Assembly: GCA_026705565.1 (NCBI GenBank)
Contig: JAPPAJ010000182.1
Span: 1 to 37,769, forward strand
Source: Caldilineaceae bacterium
GTDB taxonomy: Bacteria; Chloroflexota; Anaerolineae; Caldilineales; Caldilineaceae
DNA: 37,769 nt
Direction of reading: 5' to 3'
Shown: positions 1 through 7,485 of the stretch, piece after piece
Layout of the letters: each line of letters begins with the position of its first letter
Position numbering within the stretch: position 1 is the first letter of the stretch
The notes under the pieces: model-generated
Database searches by the model: none
The model's input: only the letters and a program-made list of their open reading frames with translations
What the model was told of the DNA's origin: nothing
Position numbers and translations under genes: made by a program

Positions 1-282
1 GGGCGGGCGGCACTTGACCACATTGGTGATGAACACGTCGGATCTGGGTATCCCGGCTTCGGTCAGCATTTCGGTCAGGAGCTGGCCGCTCCGGCCGACA
101 AACGGCCTGCCCTGTTCATCCTCGACAGCGCCGGGACCTTCGCCGACAAACATGATTGATGCCCGGGGATTGCCCTCTCCCGGCACCGCCTGCAGCCGTC
201 CGGCACACAATTGACAGGCTTCGCAGGTCCGGATTCCGGCCGCGAGCTCCTGCAGGGTTTCGGTTGGATTGCCATCAGCCAT
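1..282 (-). CDS. Uracil-DNA glycosylase, Fe-S type (family 4/5), 5' part only
   Basis: This is the first 94 codons of a gene that runs off the left edge of the window. The family removes uracil from DNA left by cytosine deamination, the first step of base excision repair. Visible near the N-terminus is the cysteine cluster TCEACQLC (Cys20, Cys23, Cys26) expected of [4Fe-4S] glycosylases. Next comes the [18 protein letters not shown] block (motif A, uracil pocket), and then TNVVKCRP with a further cluster cysteine (Cys91). The ATG at 282 overlaps the end of the upstream acetyltransferase gene (ATGGCTGA), so the two are probably translationally coupled. The catalytic C-terminal half, including the HPS-type motif, is outside the window, so family 4 and family 5 cannot be separated. 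Confidence 0.9.
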   Translation of the reverse strand, partial: MADGNPTETLQELAAGIRTCEACQLCAGRLQAVPGEGNPRASIMFVGEGPGAVEDEQGRPFVGRSGQLLTEMLTEAGIPRSDVFITNVVKCRPP

Positions 283-859
283 GATTCTTCCCACCTACGC
301 TAATCGAATTGACAAACCGCGCCCGAGTCCGGTCAAGGCCTGCAGCCAGCCGTGCCTGTACGACAGGGGTCTGCAAGTCAAGGAGGTTGTACAGCAGGGC
401 TGCCTCACCGTTCTCATAGTAGCGCGGTCGGCACCCTATCCGTTCGAATCCCAGGCCCTCATACATGTGCACGGCCTGCCGATTGCCCGGCTTCACCTCC
501 AGTTGGACCACCCTCATCAAGTTGATGGTTGCCACCTGCAGAAAGTTGAGCATCAGGAGACTGCCCAGCCCCTGTCTCCGCACGGCCGGCAGGCAGCCGA
601 ACCGCACAATCTGTGCCACGTCGGCCGGCATAACGGAACAGACATACGCCGCCACCTTGCCGGGCCGCAGGGATCCCCATCCTTCCGGCCCCGTGCGCAG
701 CCCGTACCAGACGTACATGGAGGCAGGCTTGAGCATGGACTGGATTTGGTCCCGGCTCAGGGGTGGTTGAAAACAGATGTCCTCCAATTCCTCCACATCC
801 TGCCAGTCCTCGACTCCCAGTGCGCAGAAATCCGGTGCGCGCGATGTCAACGCGGCCAT
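275..859 (-). CDS. rimI: RimI-type GNAT N-acetyltransferase
   Basis: A 194-residue GNAT acetyltransferase. The acetyl-CoA pyrophosphate loop is seen as VRRQGLGSLLM, followed by the NxxAxxxYexxGF-like segment (NRQAVHMYEGLGFERIG) near the C-terminus, both typical of RimI. The family acetylates protein N-termini, classically ribosomal protein S18. RimI genes often sit next to tsaB, as here: the start at 859 lies 7 nt after the tsaB stop. The reading frame is open further upstream to 904, but that stretch overlaps tsaB and is arginine-rich, so the ATG at 859 is preferred. The protein is somewhat longer than the ~150 residues of E. coli RimI because of extra C-terminal residues. The exact substrate is inferred from family and context only. 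Confidence 0.85.
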   Translation of the reverse strand: MAALTSRAPDFCALGVEDWQDVEELEDICFQPPLSRDQIQSMLKPASMYVWYGLRTGPEGWGSLRPGKVAAYVCSVMPADVAQIVRFGCLPAVRRQGLGSLLMLNFLQVATINLMRVVQLEVKPGNRQAVHMYEGLGFERIGCRPRYYENGEAALLYNLLDLQTPVVQARLAAGLDRTRARFVNSISVGGKNHG

Positions 860-866
860 GCAGAAC

Positions 867-1580
867 TCATACCGCCTCCGCCGACGAGAAATAGACGGGG
901 ACAACGGATTCGGGATCGGACCGTTCGCTGGTTGCCAACCGGTCCCGGGCCAGGCGGGCCAAGGTCAGGGATGTGCGCAGGCGCTCCTTGCGACCGGGCC
1001 AACACAGACCGGGCAATCCGGCCAACCCGTGTTCAAGGTCCGCGTCCCGGTCGGCGCACAGCCAGGACTGCCAGTCCATGGCCGGCCCGCGGCTGGCGGC
1101 TTGCACCAGTTGGTCCAGGGATCCGTTCACCAAATCGGGCGTCCCAAGTTCCCGCCACGGTTCGTCGGGATTCAGCCAGCCCCAAATCCAGCGGTTCCGG
1201 CCGGCCGGCAACGCGGCCAGCAGGCGCATCGGGCCTGGTTTTCGGGGTGCGGCTGCATACGCCTTGTGCAACAGGATTGAGGTTGTGGCCACTCCGCACA
1301 AGGGAACGCTGCCACCCAAGGCGAGTGCGATGCCCTTTGCTACACTGATCCCCGTGCGAACCCCCGTGTAGCTGCCCGGACCGCGGGCCACGGCAATCAG
1401 GGACAGAACCTCCAGGTCCGTGTCCGCTTCGGACAACACCTCCCTGACGGTCGGGGCCAACTCCCTTGTGTGGCGTCGGCCGCCGTCCCAAATTCGTTCG
1501 CTGCGGGTTTTTTCGGAAGCCAAGTCCACCACCCCCACAACGGCGGGTTCGATGGCCGTGTCTATCGCCAGTGCGAGCAT
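867..1580 (-). CDS. tsaB: TsaB, tRNA t6A37 threonylcarbamoyltransferase partner subunit
   Basis: A 237-residue member of the ASKHA-fold TsaB family. In bacteria TsaB dimerises with TsaD and, with TsaE and TsaC, makes the t6A37 modification of ANN-decoding tRNAs. The N-terminus MLALAIDTA is the usual first strand (IDTS/IDTA). It is followed by HTRELAPTVREVL and the diagnostic GPGSYTGVRTGISVAKGIA block. The frame stays open upstream to 1628, but the conserved N-terminus begins at the ATG at 1580. That start leaves only 32 nt to the divergent nfo start, so the promoters of the two genes must overlap or lie inside the coding regions. It heads the reverse run tsaB-rimI-glycosylase. Confidence 0.92.
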   Translation of the reverse strand: MLALAIDTAIEPAVVGVVDLASEKTRSERIWDGGRRHTRELAPTVREVLSEADTDLEVLSLIAVARGPGSYTGVRTGISVAKGIALALGGSVPLCGVATTSILLHKAYAAAPRKPGPMRLLAALPAGRNRWIWGWLNPDEPWRELGTPDLVNGSLDQLVQAASRGPAMDWQSWLCADRDADLEHGLAGLPGLCWPGRKERLRTSLTLARLARDRLATSERSDPESVVPVYFSSAEAV

Positions 1581-1612
1581 CCACAGCCTCCAGGCCACCC
1601 ATTGGAACCAAC

Positions 1613-2533
1613 ATGCCCAACTCCGCAACCACGCCGGCCCTCATGGGCGCCCACGTATCCGCCGCAGGCGGCATGCACAAGGCAGTCGACCGGGCCGTCG
1701 ACCTCCACATGACTGCGCTGCAGGTGTTCACCAAGAGCAACCGCCAGTGGAAATCCAAGCCGTTGGATCCCGGCGATATCCAAAAGTGGCAGGACCGCCG
1801 ACAGAACCCGGCCTTGCTGCCGGCCGTTTCCCATGCCAGCTACCTGATCAACCTGGCCGGACCCAAACCGGACGTCCAGGCCAAGAGCAGGACCGGACTG
1901 GCGGACGAACTGGAACGGGCCGCGGCCCTCGACATCACGGATGTCGTCCTGCATCCGGGTGCCCACATGGGCGACGGCCCGGAGGCCGGTATCACCAGGG
2001 CGGCCGCCATTGTCAACGAAATCTACGCCAGCCGTCCTCATCTGCAGGCCACGCGTCTGCTGTTCGAGGTCATGGCGGGCCAGGGCACGGTCATCGGGCG
2101 CAATCTCGCCGAACTGGCCGACCTGCTGGCGCTGACGCGGGACGCGGCCAACACCGGCATCTGCCTCGACACCTGCCACCTGTTTGCCGCGGGATACGAA
2201 ATTCGCACCCGGGACGGGTACGGCCGCCTAATGGCCGAGATTGACGCCACCGTAGGCATGAACGCGGTGCACTGCTGGCACTTCAACGACAGCAAGGGCG
2301 ATCTTGCCAGCCACGTGGATCGGCACGAACACATCGGCGAAGGTCGGATCGGGGAAGCGGCCTTCGCGTTCATTCTCAACGATGCGACCTGGTCGCACAT
2401 TCCCAAGCTGCTGGAGACACCCAAAACCGTGGAACGCACCTCGGACCTAAAGAACATGCAGGTACTCGGCTCCCTGCTGGACAATCCGGATCGGATCCCT
2501 CCGGGCCTGATGGAGGAACAGGCACCCGACTGA
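1613..2533 (+). CDS. nfo: Endonuclease IV (AP endonuclease)
   Basis: A 306-residue AP endonuclease of the Nfo/EndoIV family. It cleaves 5' of abasic sites during base excision repair and folds as a TIM barrel with three zinc ions. Signature blocks are visible in order: MGAHVSAAGGMHKAV near the N-terminus; the ALQVFTKSNRQW block; VLHPGAH with a zinc-binding His; FEVMAGQG (a metal-binding Glu); GICLDTCHLFAAGYEIR; HFNDSKGD; and the DRHEHIGEGRIG motif. The C-terminus ends in LLETPK, as is usual. The start at 1613 is chosen because homology begins there and an earlier start would overlap divergent tsaB. Together with the neighbouring uracil glycosylase it makes a small DNA-repair neighbourhood. 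Confidence 0.95.
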   Translation: MPNSATTPALMGAHVSAAGGMHKAVDRAVDLHMTALQVFTKSNRQWKSKPLDPGDIQKWQDRRQNPALLPAVSHASYLINLAGPKPDVQAKSRTGLADELERAAALDITDVVLHPGAHMGDGPEAGITRAAAIVNEIYASRPHLQATRLLFEVMAGQGTVIGRNLAELADLLALTRDAANTGICLDTCHLFAAGYEIRTRDGYGRLMAEIDATVGMNAVHCWHFNDSKGDLASHVDRHEHIGEGRIGEAAFAFILNDATWSHIPKLLETPKTVERTSDLKNMQVLGSLLDNPDRIPPGLMEEQAPD

Positions 2534-2725
2534 CAAGGGAACAACCCGCCCGGCGGCCGCCATTCCGCAGCGTCCCCGTTGGTCGTCGGACCCGCTGCCG
2601 GTAAGCTGGCAATGTTGTCGGTCACCCAGCCCACGCGGCTGCCGCGGCGGTGCAACACCCAAATCGCATTTAAGACCGCAGGCAAAGCACCCAGTCCGAT
2701 GCTCGGCGCACATGGCCGGATCTGA

Positions 2726-3079
2726 TCAATAGCGGTCCACTTCCTCGTCGACCAGGACGGACCAGGCGTCAATGCCGCCGTCCATCGAACGCACGTTGGT
2801 ATAACCGCGCTCCATCAGCCAGGCGGTGACCTTGGCACTGCGCACGCCCTTGTGGCAAAACAGGACGCAGTCCACGTCCTTGTCCTGCATGGCCTGCGGA
2901 ATGGCGGCTTCGCCGTGATCCCTCAGGTCGCTCAGCGCCACGTGGGTGGCCCCCGCGATGGCCGCCACTTCCAGTTCGTCGGCTTCGCGCACATCCACCA
3001 GCAGGAAGCTGTCGCCTCGCTGCCGCCGCATATCAACTTCGGTCACGCCGATCTCGGGCGCGTTGAACTGGTTGGGCAT
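2726..3079 (-). CDS. Rhodanese-like sulfurtransferase domain protein
   Basis: A 117-residue single-domain rhodanese. The family carries sulfane sulfur as a persulfide on an active-site cysteine and passes it to thiols, cyanide or Fe-S/tRNA thiolation machinery. The LLVDVREADELEVAAIAGATHVAL segment is the typical N-terminal half. The active-site loop is CHKGVRS with Cys75, and MDGGIDAW near the end is the usual closing motif. It is the last gene of a reverse run with the A-type Fe-S carrier and DUF2203. A role in sulfur supply for cluster assembly is therefore plausible, but inferred from context alone. Confidence 0.9.
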   Translation of the reverse strand: MPNQFNAPEIGVTEVDMRRQRGDSFLLVDVREADELEVAAIAGATHVALSDLRDHGEAAIPQAMQDKDVDCVLFCHKGVRSAKVTAWLMERGYTNVRSMDGGIDAWSVLVDEEVDRY

Positions 3080-3116
3080 GGGATGCCTATTGCCTTTGCC
3101 GGTGACCGGCTGTCAT

Positions 3117-3533
3117 TCAATCATAGTCATCGAATTCCGACTCGATCACCGGCTGCCGGGCCGCGAACCCGGCATCAATGTCATGCCAGTAGTCGATGGT
3201 CTCCTCGCCGTGCTGCCAGCAGAGGTACACGCGCCGGCCGTGTCGCATGGCCAGAAAGTCGAGAATACCCTTGTCGACATCCTTGACCAGGATGCCCATG
3301 GCCATGATTTGGCGCACGGCACCGTCCAGGCGCGCAAACTGTTCGGTCAAATCGGTAATGTGGGCGTTGCCGCCGTTGCCGATGCGGCGGCGAAGAAACG
3401 GCCACACCTTGGGCCGCAACTCCATGATTTCCCCGCGCGCGGCCTGGACCAACTCCATCAGGGCCGCCACGCGCGGCAGGGCGGCGCGGGCTTCCCGCAC
3501 CGTGTAGATTCGGGCGCGCACCGGATCAGACAT
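3117..3533 (-). CDS. DUF2203 family protein
   Basis: A 138-residue protein matching the DUF2203 pattern: IYTVREARAALPRV at the N-terminus, a helical stretch, the KDVDKGILDFLAMRHGRRVYLCW core, then HGEETIDYWHDIDAGFAARQPV. The family is widespread in Actinobacteria, Chloroflexota and Planctomycetes and has no established biochemical function. The start MSDPVRAR at 3533 is chosen because the longer frame (to 3587) overlaps the upstream gene. It lies 37 nt from the rhodanese gene and 38 nt from the A-type carrier gene, all co-oriented, so they are probably co-transcribed. Conserved Cys, His and Trp residues in LCWQHGE and YWHD hint at a binding or catalytic site, which is inference. Confidence 0.85.
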   Translation of the reverse strand: MSDPVRARIYTVREARAALPRVAALMELVQAARGEIMELRPKVWPFLRRRIGNGGNAHITDLTEQFARLDGAVRQIMAMGILVKDVDKGILDFLAMRHGRRVYLCWQHGEETIDYWHDIDAGFAARQPVIESEFDDYD

Positions 3534-3571
3534 GACTCTCGGTGCACGCCGCGCGGGCCATGGGACCGGGC

Positions 3572-3946
3572 TCAGCCGTGGCCGCAACCCCCGCCCTGGG
3601 CCGCATCCGAATGGCCGTCCGCCGTGCGGAAACTGCTGCCACAGCCACAGGAGCTGACGGCATTGGGGTTCTCGATGTGGAACCCGCCGCCCATCAGGGA
3701 ATCCTGATAGTCGATCGAGGCCCCGTCAATGTAGAAGAGGCTGGTCTGATCCACCAGCACGTTCATGCCGTGCTGTTCGGTGATGTCGTCCCCGTCCCGG
3801 GTGGTCTTGTCGAAGGTCATGCCGTACTGCATGCCTCCGCAACCACCGCCCTTGACAAACACGCGCAGGCCGTGATCTTCATCCATGCCCTTCTCGGACA
3901 TGACCGATTGCAGCCGTTCCGCGGCCGTTGCCGTCAATGTAACCAC
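3572..3946 (-). CDS. erpA: A-type Fe-S cluster carrier (ErpA/IscA family)
   Basis: A 124-residue A-type carrier that accepts nascent Fe-S clusters and inserts them into apo-proteins. The three ligand cysteines are in place: Cys36 in KGGGCGGMQYGM, and Cys100 and Cys102 in the CGCGSSF motif. A GTG start at 3946 is preferred, because AGGAG lies about 7 bases upstream and the family homology (VTLTATAAERL) begins there; the frame continues to 4003. After CGCG there is an unusual 18-residue tail past SSF, ending GGGCGHG, with an extra cysteine and two histidines that could bind metal. The named client nearby is LipA, about 11 kb away and not linked. Whether it is ErpA, IscA or HesB-like cannot be settled from sequence alone. 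Confidence 0.9.
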   Translation of the reverse strand: MVTLTATAAERLQSVMSEKGMDEDHGLRVFVKGGGCGGMQYGMTFDKTTRDGDDITEQHGMNVLVDQTSLFYIDGASIDYQDSLMGGGFHIENPNAVSSCGCGSSFRTADGHSDAAQGGGCGHG

Positions 3947-4043
3947 CTGAACTCTCCTATCCCCTGTATTGCGAATTCGGTCAATCGACTGAGTTCCTGA
4001 CACCGATTATACATGAGAACAACAGCCGTGAATGGGGGGGTTG

Positions 4044-4053
4044 TGTTGGCACC
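4044..4053. repeat. Left target-site duplication of the insertion sequence
   Basis: TGTTGGCACC, directly repeated at 5279-5288 on the other side of the element. Identical copies imply that too little time has passed for decay. Confidence 0.88.
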
Positions 4054-5278
4054 CAGGGCAATCGCATGCTAAAAGGGGCAGTGACGTCTGCGGGTAGGAT
4101 GGGCGGTCTGTGCCTTGCCTGGAATGCCTGCCATGACCATCCCCGTGCCCCTGGTGTCCCTGCTCGCTGCGGTCGACGATCCCCGTCGGCCTCAGGGACA
4201 GCACCATTCCCTGGAGGCCATCCTCCTGATCACCACCCTGGCTGTCATCTGTGGTGCCGACCACTGGACCGAGGTCGAGTTCTTTGGCCACCAGAAGCAG
4301 GCCTGGCTGGAGACCTTCCTGGAACTGCCGCACGGCATTCCCTCGCACGACACCTTCGGGCGCGTCTTCGGTCTGCTGGATCCGGCTCAGTTGGAAGCCT
4401 GCTTTGTGGCGTGGGTGCAGTCGCTGGCCGCGACCCTGCAGGACGAGGTCGTGGCCGTGGACGGCAAGGCGGCCCGGGGCTCGCACGACCAGGCCCGGAG
4501 TGTGTCCCCCCTGCACCTGGTCAGCGCCTGGGCGGACGCGGCCCGGCTGGTGCTGGGCCAGCGGCGGGTGGACGACCGGTCCAACGAGATCACGGCCATC
4601 CCGGCGCTGCTCGAGACGCTGGCGCTGGAGGGCTGCATCGTGACGATTGACGCCATGGGTTGCCAGAAGCGGATTGCAGAGACGATCCGCGACCAGGGGG
4701 CCGACTATGTGCTGGCCCTCAAAGGCAACCAGCCGCAACTGCACGAGGCCGTGGTCGAGACCTTCGCCGTCGAACAGGCCGAGGCTTTCGAGGGCTGCGA
4801 CCATGACTTCCACCAGACCGTGAACAAGAACCACGGTCGCATCGAGACGCGTCGCTGCTGGGTCATTGGAACCCCAGAGTACATTCGATATGTGGCTCCC
4901 GACGAGGCCTGGCCCGACCTGCAGAGCCTGGTCATGATTGAGGCCCAACGGCGACAGGGGGACCAGGTTACCGCGGAGACCCGCTACTACATTTCCAGTT
5001 TGCCGGCGGATGCGCGGGTCCTGTTGCAGGTCGTGCGCAGCCACTGGGGCATTGAGAACTCCCTGCACTGGGTCCTGGACATGGCCTTCCGCGAGGACGA
5101 GAGCCGCATCCGCACCGGCCATGCCGCCCACAACCTGTCGATCCTGCGGCGCATGGCCCTCAACCTCCTACGCCGCGAGACCACGGCCAAGGGCGGTATC
5201 GCTGCCAAGCGCAAGCAGGCCGGCTGGAATGACGGGTACCTCCTCAAGGTCCTGTCCCATTAGCATGCGATTGCCCCG
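4054..5278 (+). mobile_element. Complete ISAs1-family insertion sequence
   Basis: A 1225-bp insertion sequence. The left end (4054) reads CAGGGCAATCGCATGCTAA and the right end (5260-5278), read inward, reads CGGGGCAATCGCATGCTAA: 18 of 19 positions agree. It is flanked by the identical 10-bp repeats TGTTGGCACC at 4044-4053 and 5279-5288, the 8-10 bp target duplication expected for this family. The single transposase gene is intact, so the copy looks recent and possibly active. It sits in the short space between the A-type carrier gene and the 3' end of a sensor kinase gene, three bases beyond the kinase stop, so it breaks no gene. Confidence 0.93.
4115..5263 (+). CDS. ISAs1-family DDE transposase
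   Basis: A 382-residue DDE transposase of the ISAs1 family with the N-terminal DDE_Tnp_1-associated region (DDPRRPQGQHHSLEAILL) and a full catalytic core. The first Asp is in VAVDGKAARGS (Asp116) and the second in IVTIDAMGCQ (Asp179). The Glu-containing block is HWGIENSLHWVLDMAFREDESR (about 311-331), and the C-terminus ends with ILRRMALNLLRRE. The length is normal for the family. The first ATG (4115) is given; an alternative is the ATG at 4133 before TIPVPLVSLL. The stop overlaps the right inverted repeat, a compact arrangement common in this family. No frameshift or internal stop is seen. Confidence 0.95.
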   Translation: MPGMPAMTIPVPLVSLLAAVDDPRRPQGQHHSLEAILLITTLAVICGADHWTEVEFFGHQKQAWLETFLELPHGIPSHDTFGRVFGLLDPAQLEACFVAWVQSLAATLQDEVVAVDGKAARGSHDQARSVSPLHLVSAWADAARLVLGQRRVDDRSNEITAIPALLETLALEGCIVTIDAMGCQKRIAETIRDQGADYVLALKGNQPQLHEAVVETFAVEQAEAFEGCDHDFHQTVNKNHGRIETRRCWVIGTPEYIRYVAPDEAWPDLQSLVMIEAQRRQGDQVTAETRYYISSLPADARVLLQVVRSHWGIENSLHWVLDMAFREDESRIRTGHAAHNLSILRRMALNLLRRETTAKGGIAAKRKQAGWNDGYLLKVLSH

Positions 5279-5288
5279 TGTTGGCACC
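5279..5288. repeat. Right target-site duplication of the insertion sequence
   Basis: TGTTGGCACC, the partner of 4044-4053. It ends three bases outside the sensor-kinase stop codon (5292-5294). Confidence 0.88.
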
Positions 5289-5291
5289 TTG

Positions 5292-6704
5292 TCAACTTCC
5301 CTCGGCACGACCAGCCAAAGGCAGCTGGGATGGCGGCGGCAACCAAACGGATACGCGAAGCCCGTTTGGTTCGATGTTGGCCGCGAAGGCCCTGCCGCCA
5401 TGGGCCTCGACCAGCGAACGCACGATGGCAAGGCCAATGCCCGAGCCGTTGCCGCCCGTCTGCGTGCGCGCCTTGTCCGCTCGGTAGAACCGCTCGAAGA
5501 TCCGGGGCAGATCCTCTTCCTTCACTCCCGGTCCACCGTCCGTCACGGACAACTCGACGCCTCCGTCCGGGGCGGTCCGGGCCTGAATTTCGATTTCGCT
5601 GTCGGCCGGGGCATGGGTCAGGGCATTGACCACAATATTGCCCAGCACCTGGATCAAGCGCTCCCCGTCGACACTGAGCACGGGCAGGTTGGGTTCGACA
5701 CGCGCGGTCAAGGAAATGCCCGCCCCCTGCGCCTGCCCAGCGTACATGCGCATCAGGCGCTCCACCAGACGCGCCGGTGCCAGGGGCTCCCTGGACAGTT
5801 GCAGGCGTCCCGCATCCAACTGTTCCAGGACGTGCAGGCCCCGCACCAACCCTTCCACGCGGCCGGCCTCCTGGAAAATCGTGTCCAGGTTCTCGTTCGT
5901 GGCCGGAATGGCTCCGTCGCGCATGGCTTCGGCCAACCCGCGGATGACCACGATTGGTTGTGCCAGGTCGTGCACCACATCCTGGGTCATCTGCCGCTTC
6001 AGTTGCTCCGACTCGGCCAGTTTCCGGCTCATGGAATTGAACGACTCCGCCAGCATGCCCAATTCGTCCTGCGACCGCACAGGAACCCGATGGTCCAGTT
6101 CGCCGGACGCCACCGCCCGCGTGGCATCCGTCAGTTCGTGCAGCGGCCCAACGATCCGACGGCTGACAAATACACCGGACATGCCGACGGCCAACAGAAT
6201 GGCACCAAAGCCCCAAAAAGGTATCGGCCAACCATTCCACCGATAGTCTTCCAAGTCTTCGAACTCGTCCTCAAGGAAGGCGGCATCCTCCTGGAAAAAT
6301 GTGGCCTCAACTCCCCCACCCAACTCCTTGGGCGTGTGAGTCACCTTCAGGAATCCGATCACTTCGCCGTCCAAAACAATGGCCTGGGCAGGAATACCGT
6401 ACCCGCGCAAGGGACCAAGCAGCTTCTGCGCCGGTCCGCGGCGGTCGTTCCCCAGCCACTTTTGGTCCTCGTCGAACAGCAGCACATACTCCGGCAGGGA
6501 CAGTTCGCCGGCCGCCGCCCAGGATTTGTCGTGGGCCTGGTAATGGGCCAACACCTCGTCCAGGAAGAACGGCAGGGTCCGCGCCTCGAAGTCCTTGCGG
6601 AGGTGGAACTCGACCGTGTTCCAAATGCCAAGGGCGCCGGCCACGAGAATGCCAAGGACGGCAATTGCGACAAAGGCGATGCTCAGTTTGCTGCCGAGCG
6701 ACAT
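5292..6704 (-). CDS. Sensor histidine kinase of a two-component pair
   Basis: A 470-residue membrane sensor kinase. One membrane segment is at about 8-28 and a second at about 160-180, enclosing an extracytoplasmic sensor region of about 130 residues that is acidic near its end. A HAMP segment follows (VSRRIVGPLHELTDATRAVASGEL, about 180-235), then the HisKA helix with His245, then the ATPase with the N box (GNIVVNALTHAP), G1 (DGGPGV), F box (FERFYRADKAR) and G2 (GSGIGLAIVRSL). The phospho-acceptor block reads VVHDLAQP, not the usual xxHELRTP, so the residues after the His are atypical. Its start is 2 nt after the response regulator stop, so the pair is one operon. The signal is unknown; the adjacent secreted repeat protein is a candidate partner or target. 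Confidence 0.93.
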   Translation of the reverse strand: MSLGSKLSIAFVAIAVLGILVAGALGIWNTVEFHLRKDFEARTLPFFLDEVLAHYQAHDKSWAAAGELSLPEYVLLFDEDQKWLGNDRRGPAQKLLGPLRGYGIPAQAIVLDGEVIGFLKVTHTPKELGGGVEATFFQEDAAFLEDEFEDLEDYRWNGWPIPFWGFGAILLAVGMSGVFVSRRIVGPLHELTDATRAVASGELDHRVPVRSQDELGMLAESFNSMSRKLAESEQLKRQMTQDVVHDLAQPIVVIRGLAEAMRDGAIPATNENLDTIFQEAGRVEGLVRGLHVLEQLDAGRLQLSREPLAPARLVERLMRMYAGQAQGAGISLTARVEPNLPVLSVDGERLIQVLGNIVVNALTHAPADSEIEIQARTAPDGGVELSVTDGGPGVKEEDLPRIFERFYRADKARTQTGGNGSGIGLAIVRSLVEAHGGRAFAANIEPNGLRVSVWLPPPSQLPLAGRAEGS

Positions 6705-6706
6705 GC

Positions 6707-7408
6707 CTACGGTCCTCCACCCTCCCGGAGGCGGTAGCCGACACCGTACACCGTCTCAACAAAGACCTGACCATCGGCCTCGCGGGCCAGCTTGGCCCTC
6801 AGATTCTTAACGTGGGTATCCACCGTGCGCTCGAAGCCGTCGGCCATCCCGGGCGCATCGCCGAACATGTGCTCCAACAACTGGAGGCGGGAAAGCACCC
6901 GCCCCCTAGCATCCACCAGGGCCTCCAACAGGGAGAACTCCGTACGGGTCAGGTTCACCGGCCGGGATTTGACCCGAACCTTAAAGCGGGCGCGATCCAC
7001 TTCAATGTCGCCGCTGCGCACCACCTCATCCGGAGATCCGGCATCCTGTGTGCGGTGCAGAACCGCGCGTATCCGTGCAGCCAACTCGCTCATGCTGAAC
7101 GGCTTGGTCAGATAGTCGTCGGCCCCGTAGCCGAACCCGGTCAGCAGGTCGACTTCGTCCAGCCGCGCGGTCAGGAAAATGACCGGCACGGTATGCTGTC
7201 GGCGCAACTCCTGCATGAACTCAAAGCCATCCATGTGGGGCATCATCACATCCAGCAGGATCAGGTCCGGCAACCGTTCCGCGATCCGCTCCAAGGCTTC
7301 AGTGCCGTCCCCGGCCACGTCGACAGCATATCCCTGCGCCTGCAAATATTGGCGGAGCAAGTTTGTGATTTGGTCGTTGTCATCGACGACGAGCAAGTGT
7401 TGGGCCAT
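6707..7408 (-). CDS. OmpR/PhoB-family response regulator
   Basis: A 233-residue response regulator. The receiver domain has the acidic pair Asp9-Asp10, the phospho-acceptor Asp53 (LILLDVMMPHMDG), Thr80 and Lys102 (YLTKPF). The winged-helix DNA-binding domain carries LTRTEFSLLEALVDARGRVLSR and ends with VETVYGVGYRLRE, the standard OmpR-family finish. The ATG at 7408 (MAQHLLVVDD) is chosen; the longer frame to 7477 would run through the terminator hairpin at 7426-7454. It is followed after 2 nt by the cognate kinase gene. OmpR-type regulators bind tandem direct repeats. A candidate pair is at 8492-8509, upstream of the neighbouring secreted protein gene, which would make that gene a target; this is inference. 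Confidence 0.95.
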   Translation of the reverse strand: MAQHLLVVDDNDQITNLLRQYLQAQGYAVDVAGDGTEALERIAERLPDLILLDVMMPHMDGFEFMQELRRQHTVPVIFLTARLDEVDLLTGFGYGADDYLTKPFSMSELAARIRAVLHRTQDAGSPDEVVRSGDIEVDRARFKVRVKSRPVNLTRTEFSLLEALVDARGRVLSRLQLLEHMFGDAPGMADGFERTVDTHVKNLRAKLAREADGQVFVETVYGVGYRLREGGGP

Positions 7409-7425
7409 GGTGGATCCAAGGCACA

Positions 7426-7454
7426 ACCCGGCCGCCGGGAATCGGCGGCCGGGT
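7426..7454 (-). terminator. Strong GC hairpin, probable terminator of the secreted repeat-protein gene
   Basis: A perfect 12-bp stem (ACCCGGCCGCCG at 7426-7437 pairs with 7443-7454) with a 5-base loop. It lies between the stop of the secreted protein (7486) and the response regulator start (7408). On the reverse strand the stem is followed by only a short T-poor tail, so termination by hairpin alone is likely but not certain. It separates the two transcription units or attenuates read-through into the two-component operon. Confidence 0.65.
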
Positions 7455-7485
7455 CTTGAATGCTTCTGATGAAGCACCCGACTGT

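Noticed and set aside
269-1348. Long forward frame of 359 codons over the tsaB-rimI region
   Set aside because: It lies entirely opposite two well-recognised genes (tsaB, rimI), is rich in Pro and Arg as GC-rich antisense frames are, and has no family pattern.
4007-5131. Reverse frame of 374 codons inside the insertion sequence
   Set aside because: It is antisense to the intact transposase, whose DDE motifs are clear; the reverse frame has no recognisable domain.
4938-6737. Forward frame of 599 codons over the transposase end and sensor kinase
   Set aside because: It overlaps the transposase in another frame and runs antisense to the kinase; its composition is a shadow of GC-rich codons.
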